64,000 nt of DNA, from NCBI GenBank assembly GCA_014898415.1, contig RCTD01000009.1:1550001-1614000 (forward strand), given 5' to 3'. The notes under the pieces are model-generated. The model made no database searches, was not told where the DNA came from, and saw only the letters and a list, made by a program, of their open reading frames with translations. This document shows, in pieces, positions 46,776 through 59,759 of this stretch. The first letter of the stretch is position 1, and every line of letters begins with the position of its first letter. This DNA comes from Stromatinia cepivora. Taxonomy: Eukaryota; Ascomycota; Leotiomycetes; Helotiales; Sclerotiniaceae. Made by a program: the position numbers and the translations under genes.

Positions 46776-48421
46776 TTTAAGGAGTGTAGGACGAAAAAGA
46801 AGGTTCGACGTCAATCGCATATAGTATCAAGCAATCTATAAAAGAAAATCTATGTATTTTCAAGTGAAAGTGGTGATGTTCAAGAAGATTATAATTATAT
46901 TAATGACCATATGATATGATTCACTCCAGATGATGCCGATGGGATATCTTCGGCTTTAAGATCAAGCGGCCGCACGGATTTTCTATCTTCAGATTTATCT
47001 TTTATCATAGATCAAACACAATGAATGCACTCACTACCTTTTACGTTTAAATCAATATATACCTACTTCCATGAAAAATAATATCAACCGCGAATACATC
47101 TTCAAGAGACTCGATCAATTAATCAGATAAACATGGACGATACACTCTTCATAGCGAGAGCAATTATATTACTCCAGTCTTCAGCAAACAATAGATCTTT
47201 CTCCAAGCTCAGAACCAAAGCCCGACCTCTTTCAGAATGTTTTGCAGATCTCACCATAGCGATAATCGGTCAGCAATACCTTTCAACTACCGGTACTTTC
47301 AAAGCGTCATTGATATAAAAAATTGGACTTGATGGCATTTTTAGCAAATAGATGGGATTTATGAATACAGACTTCAAGCCCCCTCGTGTTGATCATTTCC
47401 AAGGGGATATTAATCTCACTAAAGCAACGGACAAAGATCGAGATTCGATATTCGTCACCACGTTCTGTTTTCAGCGATAATTGTCTGATATTCATGTTGA
47501 CTTACTGAATGCAGACTGTGATGCTTACTCTGGGGATTAATTGATAGCTAAAGCCATGAGGCGTGGTTTTCAGTGGAAGCACTCACATTAGCTCTCAAAG
47601 TTTGTAGAACTAGCTATCCTTCTGCCATATCTATTCGCTATATATATACTTCTGCTATAGCTATAGATAGCTATGACGTTTGTTGTCTAAACAAATCTCA
47701 CTCGATCAATGGTCTTTCATGATTATCCCCATGATTATCCCCATGTTTACAGTCAAATAATCACACAACCTAGGGGGCTTTCTAGATCCCCCTGTGAGTC
47801 CGAGGGGCGATTTCCGATCGACTGAATTTCTTTCTACTTGTTCAAATTGACGGAACCTTTACTCCTGGGAAATGTTCCTGGTTCCTGGACCAACCATTCA
47901 ATCATTCTTTAACCGTTAAGTGCGGAGTAACCTCCATCAATAAAAACCAATCACATCATTGTTCCTAATACCTACATTTTTCACAATTTACCTAAGGTCT
48001 TTTTCACTAACCAAGATTTAGATACCGATATAAAGCTTTTTACCGTTTGCGGTACTACCTTATGCACCAAGCCGCTTTCTCCAGCTTTTCTCCAGTGTTT
48101 CTCCAACTAATTGTTGACGTAAAGGATGATATGGGACAATTTATATATTATTTCTAAGCTTCTTCCAAGCTACTTTCCTTGGAACGAATCAACAACCATA
48201 AAGATACCAAGCTAAGACGTGTTTGTTATATTTTATTACTTCATAGTTCCACAACAGATTTCCTTGACAAGCGTCATGAAAGCTCCAAAGCTTGCCCCCC
48301 GTGGCAATTGAGTTCCTCTCTTATATCAATATATCAATTGCTTATTTTCATTCTGATTTTGTTTACAAGCAACAATTTCTTGTCTTTTTCACAGTTGTTC
48401 ATTCAGTCTGAACATTTAAAA
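46776..48421. promoter_or_regulatory. Intergenic region with promoters of pdx3 and rds1
   Basis: The genes are divergent. A weak 61-codon frame at 47133 is not convincing. STRE-like motifs cluster at 47772-47807, and an AT-rich TATATATTAT lies at about 48141. Confidence 0.4.
47772..47807. promoter_or_regulatory. Cluster of three STRE-like motifs
   Basis: AGGGG at 47772, CCCCT at 47789 and AGGGG at 47803 fall within 36 bp, about 620 bp before the rds1 start. AGGGG/CCCCT is the yeast stress response element; activity here is inference. Confidence 0.35.
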
Positions 48422-49996
48422 ATGTTTTACAAGACAGCAATCACCGCTGGTTTAATTGCAGCGGTCGCAGGTGCTCCACCTGCAATCACCAAGATCATTG
48501 AACGCCAAGTCGAGGGCTCTGCTTCTGTCACAAGCTCTGCAACAGCTTCCACAGCTTCCACAGCTTCTTCACCATTTGATTCCTATTCCTATAATCAACA
48601 GCCATCTGTGAATAGTGCAGCAGTTTCATCAGTCGCTTCAGTTGCCGGAATCCCAGCATCAGAAATTCCAGGAGCTACCGACCCAGTCCCACCAGTTATC
48701 AGTCCTCAAGTTACTGGTGTCACAAGTCATGGTCCATATAGTGGTACACCAACTACTACTGGAGCTTTAAGTACCGTTGCGCTCGCCAGTGAGGTACCAA
48801 TTTTACCACCTAGACCAGCTGAGCAAACATATGTACCTGACGGTACACTTCATGACCCACAGCCAGTTCCATATCAACCAGCTGGTGGTTTAGGAACAAA
48901 TGGCACAGAGCCAGTTTATCGTGTTCAATCTGATTTTGATTATCAATCAGTTCTCTTAGGTCTTTACCAAGAATGGATTGAACTCGACCTCTTCCATTAC
49001 ATTCTTGCCAGATTCCCCGAAGAAGAATTTACAGCTGCTGGTCTCACTCCTAGTGACAAACATCTTATCGAGTTCATGGCAAATCAAGAGTCTGGTCATG
49101 CTACTATGCTTTCGAATTTGCTTGGAGGACCAGGAGGTGCAACACCACAATGCACATATAATTATCCTTTTACTACAGTTACTGAAGCATTCGACTTTTG
49201 TCAAAAACTCACCAGATACGGAGAGTCTGGTGTTTGGGGTTTCCAAGCTCATCTTGACTCACGTGAAGTTGCACAACTTCTTGATCAATCTATCGCCACT
49301 GAAGCTCGTCAACAAATCATCTTCCGTCAATTTTCGGGTCTTTTCCCCATGCCAGTTTGGTTCGAGACCGGTATTCCACAATCTTGGGCTTGGACTCTTC
49401 TCGCACCGTATATTTCATCTTGCCCTGCCAACTCTAAACGTCTTGTTTGGCAAAACTTCCCCGAACTTAAAATTCTCAACCAACCAAACATCGCTCGTCG
49501 CAATGCTACTCAAACTGGTTTCAACGAAACCGTTGGATTCGGTCCCGCTGCACCAAGTAACTCAAGCTTAGCACCAATCGATTCATGCGTCGGTAACAAC
49601 GTAACTGGATTCGATTGCTCAGCCTCCATTTCCCAAAATCGATCAATTCCCCTCTCCTACCCCGGACGTGAAGTTTTCCTCCAATGGGAAAATCCAGGTA
49701 AACCCATCGGACCCAATAATTCCTACATTACATCCACCAGTGCCGGAACCCCCGAATGGGCAATGTGGGTTTCGCAATTAAATATCACTTATTCACCTCT
49801 GATGAACGTTACCACGGCGAATGGAACTAATTCGGCTATGACGATTCAACCGGATGTTTCGACTTTTGAGGGTGATCCGGCGATTAATGGGACGATGTTT
49901 TTGGCGCTTACGGATACGAATCAGACGTATTCAGCGTTTAATTTGTCGAATGTTAATCCGCATGTTGTTGCTTTGGCTATGTATCAAGCTGGTTAA
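48422..49996 (+). CDS. rds1: Rds1-like secreted ferritin-like stress protein
   Basis: The intronless gene encodes 524 residues from ATG 48422; the frame is open further upstream but a signal peptide (MFYKTAITAGLIAAVAGA) begins here. A Ser/Thr/Pro-rich segment (to about residue 160) precedes the ferritin-like domain, which starts FDYQSVLLGLYQEWIELDLFHYIL (~171) and includes NQESGHATMLSNLLGG (~220) and the helix SREVAQLLDQSIATEARQQIIFR. The glutamates and the ESGH His are candidate metal ligands. Many N-glycosylation sequons (NGT, NNS, NET, NIT) fill the C-terminal third. Rds1 of fission yeast responds to starvation, CO2 and temperature; the biochemical activity of the family is not settled. 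Neighbouring STRE-like motifs are consistent with stress control. Confidence 0.88.
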   Translation: MFYKTAITAGLIAAVAGAPPAITKIIERQVEGSASVTSSATASTASTASSPFDSYSYNQQPSVNSAAVSSVASVAGIPASEIPGATDPVPPVISPQVTGVTSHGPYSGTPTTTGALSTVALASEVPILPPRPAEQTYVPDGTLHDPQPVPYQPAGGLGTNGTEPVYRVQSDFDYQSVLLGLYQEWIELDLFHYILARFPEEEFTAAGLTPSDKHLIEFMANQESGHATMLSNLLGGPGGATPQCTYNYPFTTVTEAFDFCQKLTRYGESGVWGFQAHLDSREVAQLLDQSIATEARQQIIFRQFSGLFPMPVWFETGIPQSWAWTLLAPYISSCPANSKRLVWQNFPELKILNQPNIARRNATQTGFNETVGFGPAAPSNSSLAPIDSCVGNNVTGFDCSASISQNRSIPLSYPGREVFLQWENPGKPIGPNNSYITSTSAGTPEWAMWVSQLNITYSPLMNVTTANGTNSAMTIQPDVSTFEGDPAINGTMFLALTDTNQTYSAFNLSNVNPHVVALAMYQAG

Positions 49997-50969
49997 TTAG
50001 TAGGTGGGGTGGTGTTTTGTTGTTGGGTTTGGAAAAAAAGTTTATGGATGGGGTTTTTGTATGATATTTTGTGGTGTTGTTTTTTGTGTGAGTGGGAGTG
50101 TGGGGGCTTAATGATATGATATGGTATATTGTGGTTTAATATGCTATGAGGTTTTTGGGAAGTTGTTCATAATTCTTGTAAGATGTTGTGTTATATTTAA
50201 TATAGTGATAATGGAAGATTTCATTACATATACCTACCCACCCGTTCAACATTACTCCACAATTGAATATCCCATCCCATATAACTGACGACCCTTCATC
50301 ATGTCTCCTTTTAAATGAAGATTATTCGTCACTTCTTAATCTTCTTAATCTTTTTGTCTTTTTATGATCTATATATAAATTACGTTCCTATATCGGTCTT
50401 TAGATTGAAGTAAGTAAGAAGAGTCGAAATGTGGAAAATTCGCAATTCAAAGCTGTGAAATATTAAATTTCTATACTGCGAAATCTTGGAGTCATGGAAT
50501 CATGTCATTTGGAGATATTGTTATCGTTATTTTTATGGAGGAATACTTGTAAGAAGTTGTTAAATATCTATTTTGCGTTGTTATTTTTGGGCTTTTTTGT
50601 TGGAGGTTTATATAATTTTTATTGTCTTTTTACAAGTGGATTATGATTTATCATTATTTTATCATCTTTCGTATATATACACTGCGTATGTATATATTCT
50701 CCGCATTCGTCTGTATTCGTATTCGTATTCGAATCTTCTGGTATTTGATGGGGGGTTTACTTGTGATATGTGAGAAGTGAGAAGTGAGGAGGGAGAAATG
50801 AAAAATGAAAAACAGATATTCTTCAAATGATTTGATTTCTGTTATTTTTGGTTGTGTAGAGGTAGATGTTTGGGGTGTGGAGGGGGAGGGGGGTTATATA
50901 GGTTGGGGTTTTTGTTTGGTTTGAGGGGAGGAACGTGGGGAGTGGAGAAGGGTATGGGAAGTAGAAAGT

Positions 50970-51006
50970 GGGAATATGGGAATATGGGAATATGGGAATA
51001 TGGGAG
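50970..51006. repeat. Short tandem repeat, GGGAATAT-type 9-10-mers
   Basis: Four perfect units of GGGAATAT with one T/A spacer, followed by a degenerate unit. Confidence 0.75.
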
Positions 51007-52866
51007 TAAAGGAAAGTGGGAATGAATTGGAGAGGAGATGAGATGAGGTAAAAAATTGAAGGGGAAATGGATAGATGGACTTGTGGGATATATGGTGGAT
51101 AATTCGCAGCTGGCATTCTTCAATTGTGGATCGTGGTTATTTATTTTATTTATAAAGACTCATGATCTCTTACTTTATCTTTACCTTTGTCATAATAATC
51201 ACAGCATATTGAAAGAGAAAGTAAAATGTTCAGTAGCGGTCAGGGGAGTGGAAGTAGCACTTTTGCTCCTAAAGGATTTAGAATATCCGTATCTGTATCT
51301 ATCTCCTTTCATTGGAGATTCGGACTTTGCTTGGATATCCGGACTGTTGATATTGGTGGCAAGGCTAGAATTGGTATAATTTTTGTGGTTATTGATTATT
51401 GATGTGAGGTTTTATTGTTGTTGTACTTTTGGGTGGGTTGTAGGTGTTGGGCTTTGGGACTATTGTTTTTTGTGTTTCTGTTTTTGTGTTGTTTATGTAT
51501 AGTTATTGATTGTTGTCGATTTAGATTTATATTTTTAGATTTAGATTTAGATCTTTAGGGAAGGATGAGTTTTGTATATTTGATTATGGTAGAGGGCGAG
51601 GGATAAGTGGGAATAAAGTACAACTGGACAATATAGAACCCACTAGGAACTCGGAATATCTAGTTTCAATATGGTTTAGGTCTAATTAGTCGTAAAGATG
51701 CTGTAGAGGCACAATATGATGGATTGTGCAGATGAGAGATGCTTTATGTATGTTTGGGGCTGTTGGTATCACTTCGGTGGTACCAATTTGCATAGTACTA
51801 TTGTGGTATTGTTTTTATTCATTCTCGATTGCTACACTATGAGAAGAGGGTATTATTTATATTGAAGGGGAAGAGGCCCAGAGTTCGCTAGTAGTACGAC
51901 TTCCTGTGTGAGCTTGGTCACATGACGTACCGACAGGGGCTTTTACAGGTGAGATGGAGTGGGATGTTTTGGTGGGTGATGTTTTGAGGTTTTGAGGTTT
52001 TGAGGTTTTGATAGGTGTAAAATTTTGTGGTTGATATGGTTGGTGTAGTGAATACCGGATGGAAGTAGGATGTTGTGTTATCTGCAGGGCAGGGCCGTAA
52101 ATAATACGATTCTCCATACATGGTCTATTCCTCCTAAGATCGAAGATTTGTTAAGATCCATGCTATATAAGACATATTATTCTTATTTATGTTGGCTCGG
52201 CGTTATGAATATGAGACAATGGGAGATTGATGACAATGAACTGTGACTTTGATCCAGAATAGTCACCATGGTTTACCACTCCAATTTACATCCGGAATTT
52301 GAGGTTCTATTTGGGCCATATTTCTATTGTCTGAAATGTTTACCGAATTTTGTGGCCATAATTTAGATTCATGTTTATCGAATGAGATATCCACTCATCA
52401 TCATCATAGCTTTTGCCTTCACCATCAAAACAGCGAATTACATCTATTCCATGGAAACTTTAGCCAAGATCAAAATTCTTGTGGATGTAACATGGAAGAA
52501 CCATCAAAATTTAAATAAGGAAGCAGGAAGTTTGAAAGCTGTTTTCAACAAACCTACCTGGTCCATTCCTTGGTAAAAATCTGGCATCGGTTACCTCGTT
52601 ATTTCCTACCAGTGGCGCCCCTTTTATATTGGAGGTCGGCATTGTGTTGGGCTTCGGTTCTTAGGTTGGAAAACGGGTAGGAAGTCAATCTTTGAGTGGA
52701 TATATACAAGATGTAGATGATCCACCTTTTTTGGGTGCTATTGACTACAATACTAATACTAATACTAATCCTTCTTCATTCATTTTTAGATTTATCACGG
52801 AGCCGGAATAAAGAAACAATTGAGAAGGAGGCGATATAAAATCCCGTCGGCTTTGGATTCCTAGTC

Positions 52867-52995
52867 TATATAAACTACCATGATGTCTAAAATTCTTCTA
52901 TCATATTTCATCGCTTTTTCTCAATTTGCATCAACATGGGATATCAAGCTCTACTTCTCATTGGAATTGTTTGCCTTTACCTTCGTTTTGTATGA
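52867..52995 (+). other. TATA box followed by a hydrophobic micro-ORF
   Basis: TATATAAA at 52867 is followed 62 bp later by ATG at 52936 and the peptide MGYQALLLIGIVCLYLRFV. A GTATGA at the end could be a donor; an acceptor ACTGCTAG about 140 nt further would extend it to ~31 residues. Nothing else supports it. Confidence 0.18.
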
Positions 52996-55900
52996 TTTTG
53001 AGCCGCATCGTTCAACTTCGAAGGTCAAGGGGGTAGGCTTGGAATGATAACTCAAATATTTATCATCAACTGATAATTATTGTCATTAAATCAATACGCT
53101 ATCGTAGCATAATACTCACTGCTAGGTATACGGCCTGAAGGTACTTCTATTTAAACTCTCAAAATAATTAAAAGATTACATAACATTGTAACATGATTTG
53201 GAAAATCCCCATAAATTTCGTTTTTTACATTTGTTTCTTTGCTGATGTCAATTTTGAGAAGTGGTCGCCTTCATATATCTACCCCTAATCACAGATAGTT
53301 GGTGGGGTTTTGAACTACTAGACCAAACTACCAAAGTTAGGAATTATCTAGTGTATCTCCTTGCTGTCCAGACGGCCTAGTTCTTTGATCCAAAGATTAG
53401 AAGTTCGGAAGTCGTATATAGAGCGGTATTCCTGTCGATTGAATCTTCGTACAATACTCTGATATTCAGCTAGGAATGGCTTGATGGTGATGGTTGTAGT
53501 CCAGCGCCGGAATCTTTTATAAGAGATTGGAGAAACTTGGATGGGAATCGGAATTGAATGTGCAGGAGTATTGGGTTGTTGATTATCATGGTTGCTGTTA
53601 TGAATAGATAGTTACTGTCAATTAAAAACTTCTCATCACATTTAAAAATTACTTCATTACTCGTTGTGTGAGATTCTCACTCCAATGCGCATCTCGACCG
53701 TAAAAGGCCGCATGGTCAATCTCCGCCTCACAATTTCTGCGAAAACGTTCCCATCTAGTTGTTGGCCTAGAAAATAAGTATCTAAGTTTCTTTTATCCTC
53801 TAAAAGTTTTCATCCGCTATATAGGGGAAGTTGTATACATATTCTATTCACTGAATATTCAGGGGTTTTCTTGATTGTACGAATTTACGGAACATTTCCA
53901 GAAGTCACTCAGTATTAGGACTTCGACCTTCTATAAAATCTCAAGACTTGCAGATCTTTAAGTTCTCTTTGAGAATAATCAAGATGTTCTAAGAAGCAGG
54001 ATCAGGATTTTCGTCCTTGGAGGATCTACAAACTGTGGTTTCATAGCCAAAGTGGGGAATCTGCCATATTTTGCGCAATATAGCTGTCAGCCATTAAAAA
54101 TTCTAGTGTAGAGAGGTATATATCGGTGGAAATGCTATAATGCTGCATATTTATTGTTTCAGGGTCTTTTTGCTATCAATTATTTGCGATTCTAGGATAA
54201 AACTTTAACCCTTTCTATTGGGATTTACTCGGTTCTCAAGCCGAGTATAGCCTGGATACCAGGTCGTGGTACCCAAGTCAAAAGACGCGCACGAGAAATC
54301 AGCTGAAAATATCCTTCATTTTTGACAACTCATTAAATCATCTATATAAACTCTATTCTTATTTCTACTACGCTCTATAATACATATCAAGGTTTGCTTA
54401 ACAGGTCCATGGGAAAGATGCGGCATTATACTATCTCGCTCACAGCGCCCCTAATAGCATAATTATAAATGCGTCCTTTAAAATTAGGCCAAAACGTTTT
54501 TGATTCCTGTTCTATATTATTGTTGTTGTCTTTTTCGGGTAATCGCTGTCAGAGATGTTTTCCTGTTGCCCCTTTTCCTTTTCGCTAATTCTTTGGGCTA
54601 CCACAATTTGTCCAAATCCCCCACCAGCGGCCGAAATATGGAGGTGATTTACGGCTCCTTTGTAATTTCAAAACTCCACCCATTGAATGCTCCTATCATC
54701 CGTCTGGAAAATTCACACATCCAGATATGCTATTCAATATTCTTCGTAGCTGTACCTTTTATACCCACAAATTTAAAATAGTGAGGCAACTGACGTCGAT
54801 TGGGCCTACCAGCAATGTAGTGAAACACGGTAAGCTTAGAATCCAGTACCATGAGCGATTCTATAAAAGCCACGCTTCCTTCCCTTCAAATTGGTATACT
54901 TACAAGTAACTAGCTTCTCGACACGTCTATGAAGAAATTGGTTGAGTCTTTTGTGTGATTAGGTTTTCAAAGATTTTCTTGGAGTAAAATTTTCTATAGT
55001 TCTTCGTTCGAACATTATTCCCGATCCGGTATATTCATATTTATTGATTGGTTACAATTGTCCTCATGTATCCTTGCCGTCACAACACCATCCTCATCAA
55101 CCCTTGACAAACAAATTTATTTCTGCAACTGACACAGGAGTTTACAGAAACTATGGCGCCCCCTAAAGTTCATGACCGTTGAGACAAAGCCTTTCTATAA
55201 TATGGCTAATCGTCCTTTTCTTGTTGAAGCTATGTTAGTGAGCGTTTACATTTCAGATATAAACCAGGATTTGGACTTTTATATCCAGAAGATAAAGCAG
55301 AAATCCAACCCTTAGTCTTAAAGAGAGGTAGAAGAGTTTAGGATTATGGGTCGACTTGATTTGATTGACTCCATATTTAAAAGATTTACTCTTCCAATTT
55401 GGGGCCTACATGGATTTAAAGCTGATTTATGAATGATGACAATGGGTTGCTTTTACATTATCCCGGCACAAGTATTATCTACAACTGCCTGCGCTGCCTG
55501 AGGGGATTTCAGGGCTTTTTTTAAACTTTTCAGTAAAGTCATCATTTACGTTGTCATGGACTTACTGATTGCCATCAAAACTGATACCTGTTTCCGGTTT
55601 GGCTATCTTTCATAGTTCGTGGACCAGTCTCCCTAAGAACATCATTTAAGAGTGTAAAAAAGCTATTGTACATACTATAAAAGACTTGCCAATTATTATT
55701 TTGATTCGACAACTTCTAAAAGGTTTCAAAATGTCGGACCTCATCAGGTTGCGATATTTTGTGTATTAATCTAGCTCTATTGAATCACTCCTCAATATCT
55801 TACCATTTCCCCCAAATATTGTCCTTCATTCATCTGCAAATATATCGATGAGTGATTTACTGTCAAAAGCATAGCATTGTCACTAATTATCCTCACTATC

Positions 55901-56080
55901 ACATTTTAGGATTTCCATATTTATCTTTAAGTTTGCTCCCTCCTTCCAAAACCCGTCATGGATTCACACTCACAACACATCATAGAAATCATAATAAAAC
56001 TACACAGTCACATCCACAATGACATCATGTAACATCAAGGAGAGCTTTATGAGGTGCTTGTAATAGATACTCGGAGAAGA

Positions 56081-56377
56081 TTAGATGTTTATATTAGGAT
56101 CGTACCAAGAATCAGCCTTAGCCGTTGTTGTGAAGCATATAATTGACGGGGTGGGCATTGCTACTTGAAAAGGCGAAGCTTCCCTCGACACCGATTTGCT
56201 ACGAAATACCTTTTTTTTACAGGTTCCCCGTCTACATAAGAGCAACGTCTTCATATCAATGCGTGATGCTATAGGTATAGACTCGTCTACTGTAATGTTA
56301 TTGTCATGATTTCCCGTCGGAGAGGAGGATGATGACGACGGGTCTGACATCTTTCGAATCCTGATTGCATTTGTCAT
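56081..56377 (-). CDS. Possible small hypothetical protein, 98 residues
   Basis: ATG 56377 opens a frame with a second Met in good context (AAGATGTC). It encodes a Ser-rich start and a basic middle (CRRGTCKKKVFRSKSVSRE). No domain, intron or neighbour supports it. It may be chance. Confidence 0.2.
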   Translation of the reverse strand: MTNAIRIRKMSDPSSSSSSPTGNHDNNITVDESIPIASRIDMKTLLLCRRGTCKKKVFRSKSVSREASPFQVAMPTPSIICFTTTAKADSWYDPNINI

Positions 56378-59300
56378 GAAAATGTTGTAATTTCAACACA
56401 GAAATTTTATTGCAATATCACTCATTCATGATCAGTATACGGAATATTGGGGCAGGGAAAGTGCAAGCCGAGAACTGATGCCGAGTCAGTTACAAGCAAC
56501 AAAAGTGAATACAAAATTCACCACAACCCCGTGATGCCTCATCTATGAACCTTCATCTTCCTAACTACAAAACAAAACAACAAGGTATACTCCCAAATTT
56601 GTAAAAGCTTTGGATTACCGATAAAACATTGATTGGAAATACACACCAAAAATGTTCTAATTGTCTCATCAATCTCGTGAATTTTATCATTCGCTCTCCG
56701 CCGTCTTTTTAATATTTCAGCTTTTCTCGAGCTTACTTTCTTGCCAATAGGGACTCCTAGTTTGATAGACAAACAGAAAGACAGCAATTTTTTGACAGTC
56801 ACCTTGGTTGATAAATCGTGCAAAACCTCAGTTTGCATGCCGAGTGTTGTAACACATGAGAGAGTGCAGAAGGATACGCGATCACCAAGCCGGTTGATGC
56901 AGCCTATGCCGAAATTGCATGGCCGTGGTCAAGGAAAACAGTGCGGCTATCAAATTGACATTCATACACGTGCAATGAACTCATGCAAGACTTCTGTGTT
57001 AAGTTCCACAATTGAAGCCAAAACAAACGGCCACTCAGTTTCCTCAACTTGTTATACTACCCTGACCTGAGTGTCGAAAACCTTCCAGGTCAGATGAAGC
57101 AATGCACAATACCAAGTATAAGTGGCTATTTGTTATCAACACTGCGAAAAGCTCACAAATTATGACTGGTGAAGACTTCAAAGAACGGAGGTAACGAGAT
57201 GATGATGGATGGCCTGGACGTTTGCTAGAAAATACATAGCAATAAAGGGACTAATGTTTTCAACCAGCATTGATTTTATCGTTTTGCCAGATAAAAGTCC
57301 CTCCCGACTCGGATCTTCCTTTGTATTCATGGCACTAATTTCGTTTTTATTTTTCAAAAGCCGAGCGTGCTGTGTGCAAAAACCGTAGCTTCGAAAAAGT
57401 CATGCAGTGGAAAGAAAACTTCTAAAGCTTAACGCCAAGAACCCAGAAGGTCTCTTTCTTAGCATTTTCTAGAACGACTTAGTGATCGTAAGGAAATCGA
57501 GCGGCTGCTACAAATTAATAGTCAGGGCGACCGAGTGTGTAGCTAAGTGTGTGGCTTCACTGGCTTGGAACTATATTTCAAACGAACAAGGCGGGATGAC
57601 GGAATGGTAGTCCTACGATCTCCTAGACCCTTGATTCCAGATCTAACATTATATTCAAGACGCGTTTATCGGGCGAATTTGTATGCCCAGGGAGGCAAAA
57701 AGAGGTTTTCACGAAAAACATGACTCGAGTTCTTGAGCTAACACGTGACATTATATGTCTATCGGTGCTATCTTTCCGAGAATTTCCTACTCCACTTATC
57801 TTCGAATGCAAACCTCGATTATCATCATTGTCGTCCATGGTGGCATGGCCAGTACCACTCGCCGGCATAACGGCACCAGCTGCATCAAAAGTATCCAAAA
57901 AAGGGGCCCCAAAATCCAGTATCTTACACCCCGAACTGCATACTCCATCCTCGTGTCCCATGGGCCATTACATGAAAAGTTGGGAGAGAATGGGGGGTCC
58001 CATGGGCGACGATGTGGTACGTTTGCAGCAGTGGCACCACAAAAAGAAGAAAAGAATTTTCATCGAACACCACATTTCGGCCAAATTTCATGAATTTCTG
58101 GATCATTATTACGTTTATTCCGTGTACCCCTCTGGAGATTTCATATGGGAGTAGTGGTAAAGATGTTTATGCGTTACATGATTGATCTTTAGAGATGAGA
58201 GTATGGCCGAGAAGATATCCACGAGGTGGAGTTTTGAATGGGTTGTCGTTGAAATAAAACCGAAATATGACCTTTTTGATGTGGGTTTCTCGCCAACAAA
58301 CCAAACAAACCATAGAATGATAAGTTCATATTATCTTCTTGGGATGTCTGTGCTACTCTGGGAATAGGATGAACGAGTCAATCGATTAGTTTTCTGCAGA
58401 GATGGTTAAAGAAAAATGATAACGGTAGAAAGGAAGAAACGATCAATCCGATTCTTTCTCGAAACTAATTCTATATACTTTCATCCGCCCGGATCTAGAA
58501 ACCAATCAACTCAAAAACACGCGATAGGCACAGATACACACAACTTTCAAACGATTGTCTTGGATGACGGGCGCCAATCCTCGATCCCTCATGCCCTTAT
58601 GCCATGCAGATCTTGTTCATTTTTATCTTCCCACTCGCTTGTCGGATTACGGACGCTTGGTCTAGACGCTTGGCCTTTTTTGACTGCCGCTTCGTTCCCG
58701 CGACAAGGCCAAGGCTATTGAACTTTGCTTTTTTTTTTCTTTCCATTTTCATAGGCTTCAAACCTTTTTATGGGTCTAGGAATTACGCCGTTCAAGCCTC
58801 AAGAGGATCATGGTATTCGAAGCATTGAGCCTCAAATCCACTTCATCCACTTCATCCACATATCTAGTCCATAAACGGGTAAGTGAACGGCAAATCATGA
58901 TGCTCCACCTTATCTCTGTGTTTTGATATATCCAAGACGGCATTTGACAAGTCAAGATATGACAAAATTCTTCATTTTGCCAGAGCAACAATACACAGCC
59001 AATGTTTTCGGCTTGAGAGGCCAGATAGAAATTAACACGAATTAAACACATCAATGAGATTTTCATAATTTCTAAAATAATTCCACAGTAAGGATTAAAC
59101 GCTCCCTTCTTTAGTACTCGGTGCTATCGCGGACGTCACTTTACGATGGACCCGATTTTCTTCATATCGGTAGGATTCGATATTCAATCTTTCGTTCTCG
59201 GCCATTTAGCCGTCATTCCAATATGGTTTGTTCGCCTAAATAACTAAAAGATCAATTCAATACAAGCAATACCCTAACCATATCGTGACAAGTCGGAACG

Positions 59301-59522
59301 GGAAGCTCAAACGGGTGTTGAAGATATTGACCAGGTCCCTTTTTCTTCACTCCACCCACGCAAACATTCTTTGGTTGATTCTCCATCTTAGAGAAAAACT
59401 TGAAATGTCTTGAGACCTTTTTTACTAGTTTCTTCAAATTGGTGGCTAGAGTCATTTTCCCAATTGGATTCTTGTCCGCATGACAGAACGATGGGAATGT
59501 AGGCTAATTCATGGAGGCATCA

Positions 59523-59538
59523 CATCGGGGCCCCCGAT
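59523..59538. promoter_or_regulatory. GC-rich near-palindrome upstream of the sugar transporter
   Basis: ATCGGGGCCCCCGAT is an almost perfect inverted repeat, about 230 bp before the ATG, in an AT-leaning context. A second G-run, CCGGGG at about 59667, fits the SYGGRG pattern of the carbon-repressor CreA. Binding is inference. Confidence 0.3.
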
Positions 59539-59595
59539 CATGATAATTTGATGGAGAGTTGACTCCACTCTCATATTTCCCATTTTCGTCGTTGT

Positions 59596-59602
59596 TATAA
59601 AA
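59596..59602 (+). promoter_or_regulatory. TATA box of the hexose transporter gene
   Basis: TATAAAA, 164 bases before the ATG, is followed by a pyrimidine-rich tract (CCCCTCTCTCCATCCTCC). Confidence 0.5.
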
Positions 59603-59759
59603 TCCTTTCGATCCCCATATCCCCTCTCTCCATCCTCCGCGTCTTCCTCTCCTCAACTTATTCTGTCCGGGGGCTTTCGATTTTGCCTTTGAAGTTGATT
59701 GATACTGTACTTCCACATATACATACATACTCAAGGAGAAGTCAAAGAAGATAGCAATC

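Larger units (their letters stand above)
49997..59759. other. 9.8-kb gene desert
   Basis: Only short, unsupported open frames are present. It contains GGGAATAT 10-mers (50970-51005), GTTTTGAG repeats (51990-52010), ACTAAT repeats (52755), and scattered TATATAAAC boxes (52867, 54351). No transposase, reverse transcriptase or RNA gene was recognised. Weak small-gene candidates are listed separately. Confidence 0.5.

Noticed and set aside
48179..48421. Upstream extension of the rds1 frame
   Set aside because: Would bury the evident signal peptide at 48422 behind 81 residues of unlike sequence; begins at a non-ATG or weak start.
57590..57645. tRNA-Leu-like segment (GCGGGATGACGGAATGGTAGTC)
   Set aside because: The A-box match is imperfect and the TTGATTCCA is too far from a B box; acceptor ends do not pair. 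At best a remnant.
57623..58154. Overlapping 112- to 144-codon frames on both strands
   Set aside because: Mutually antisense, no motif, no splice pattern, no flanking support.
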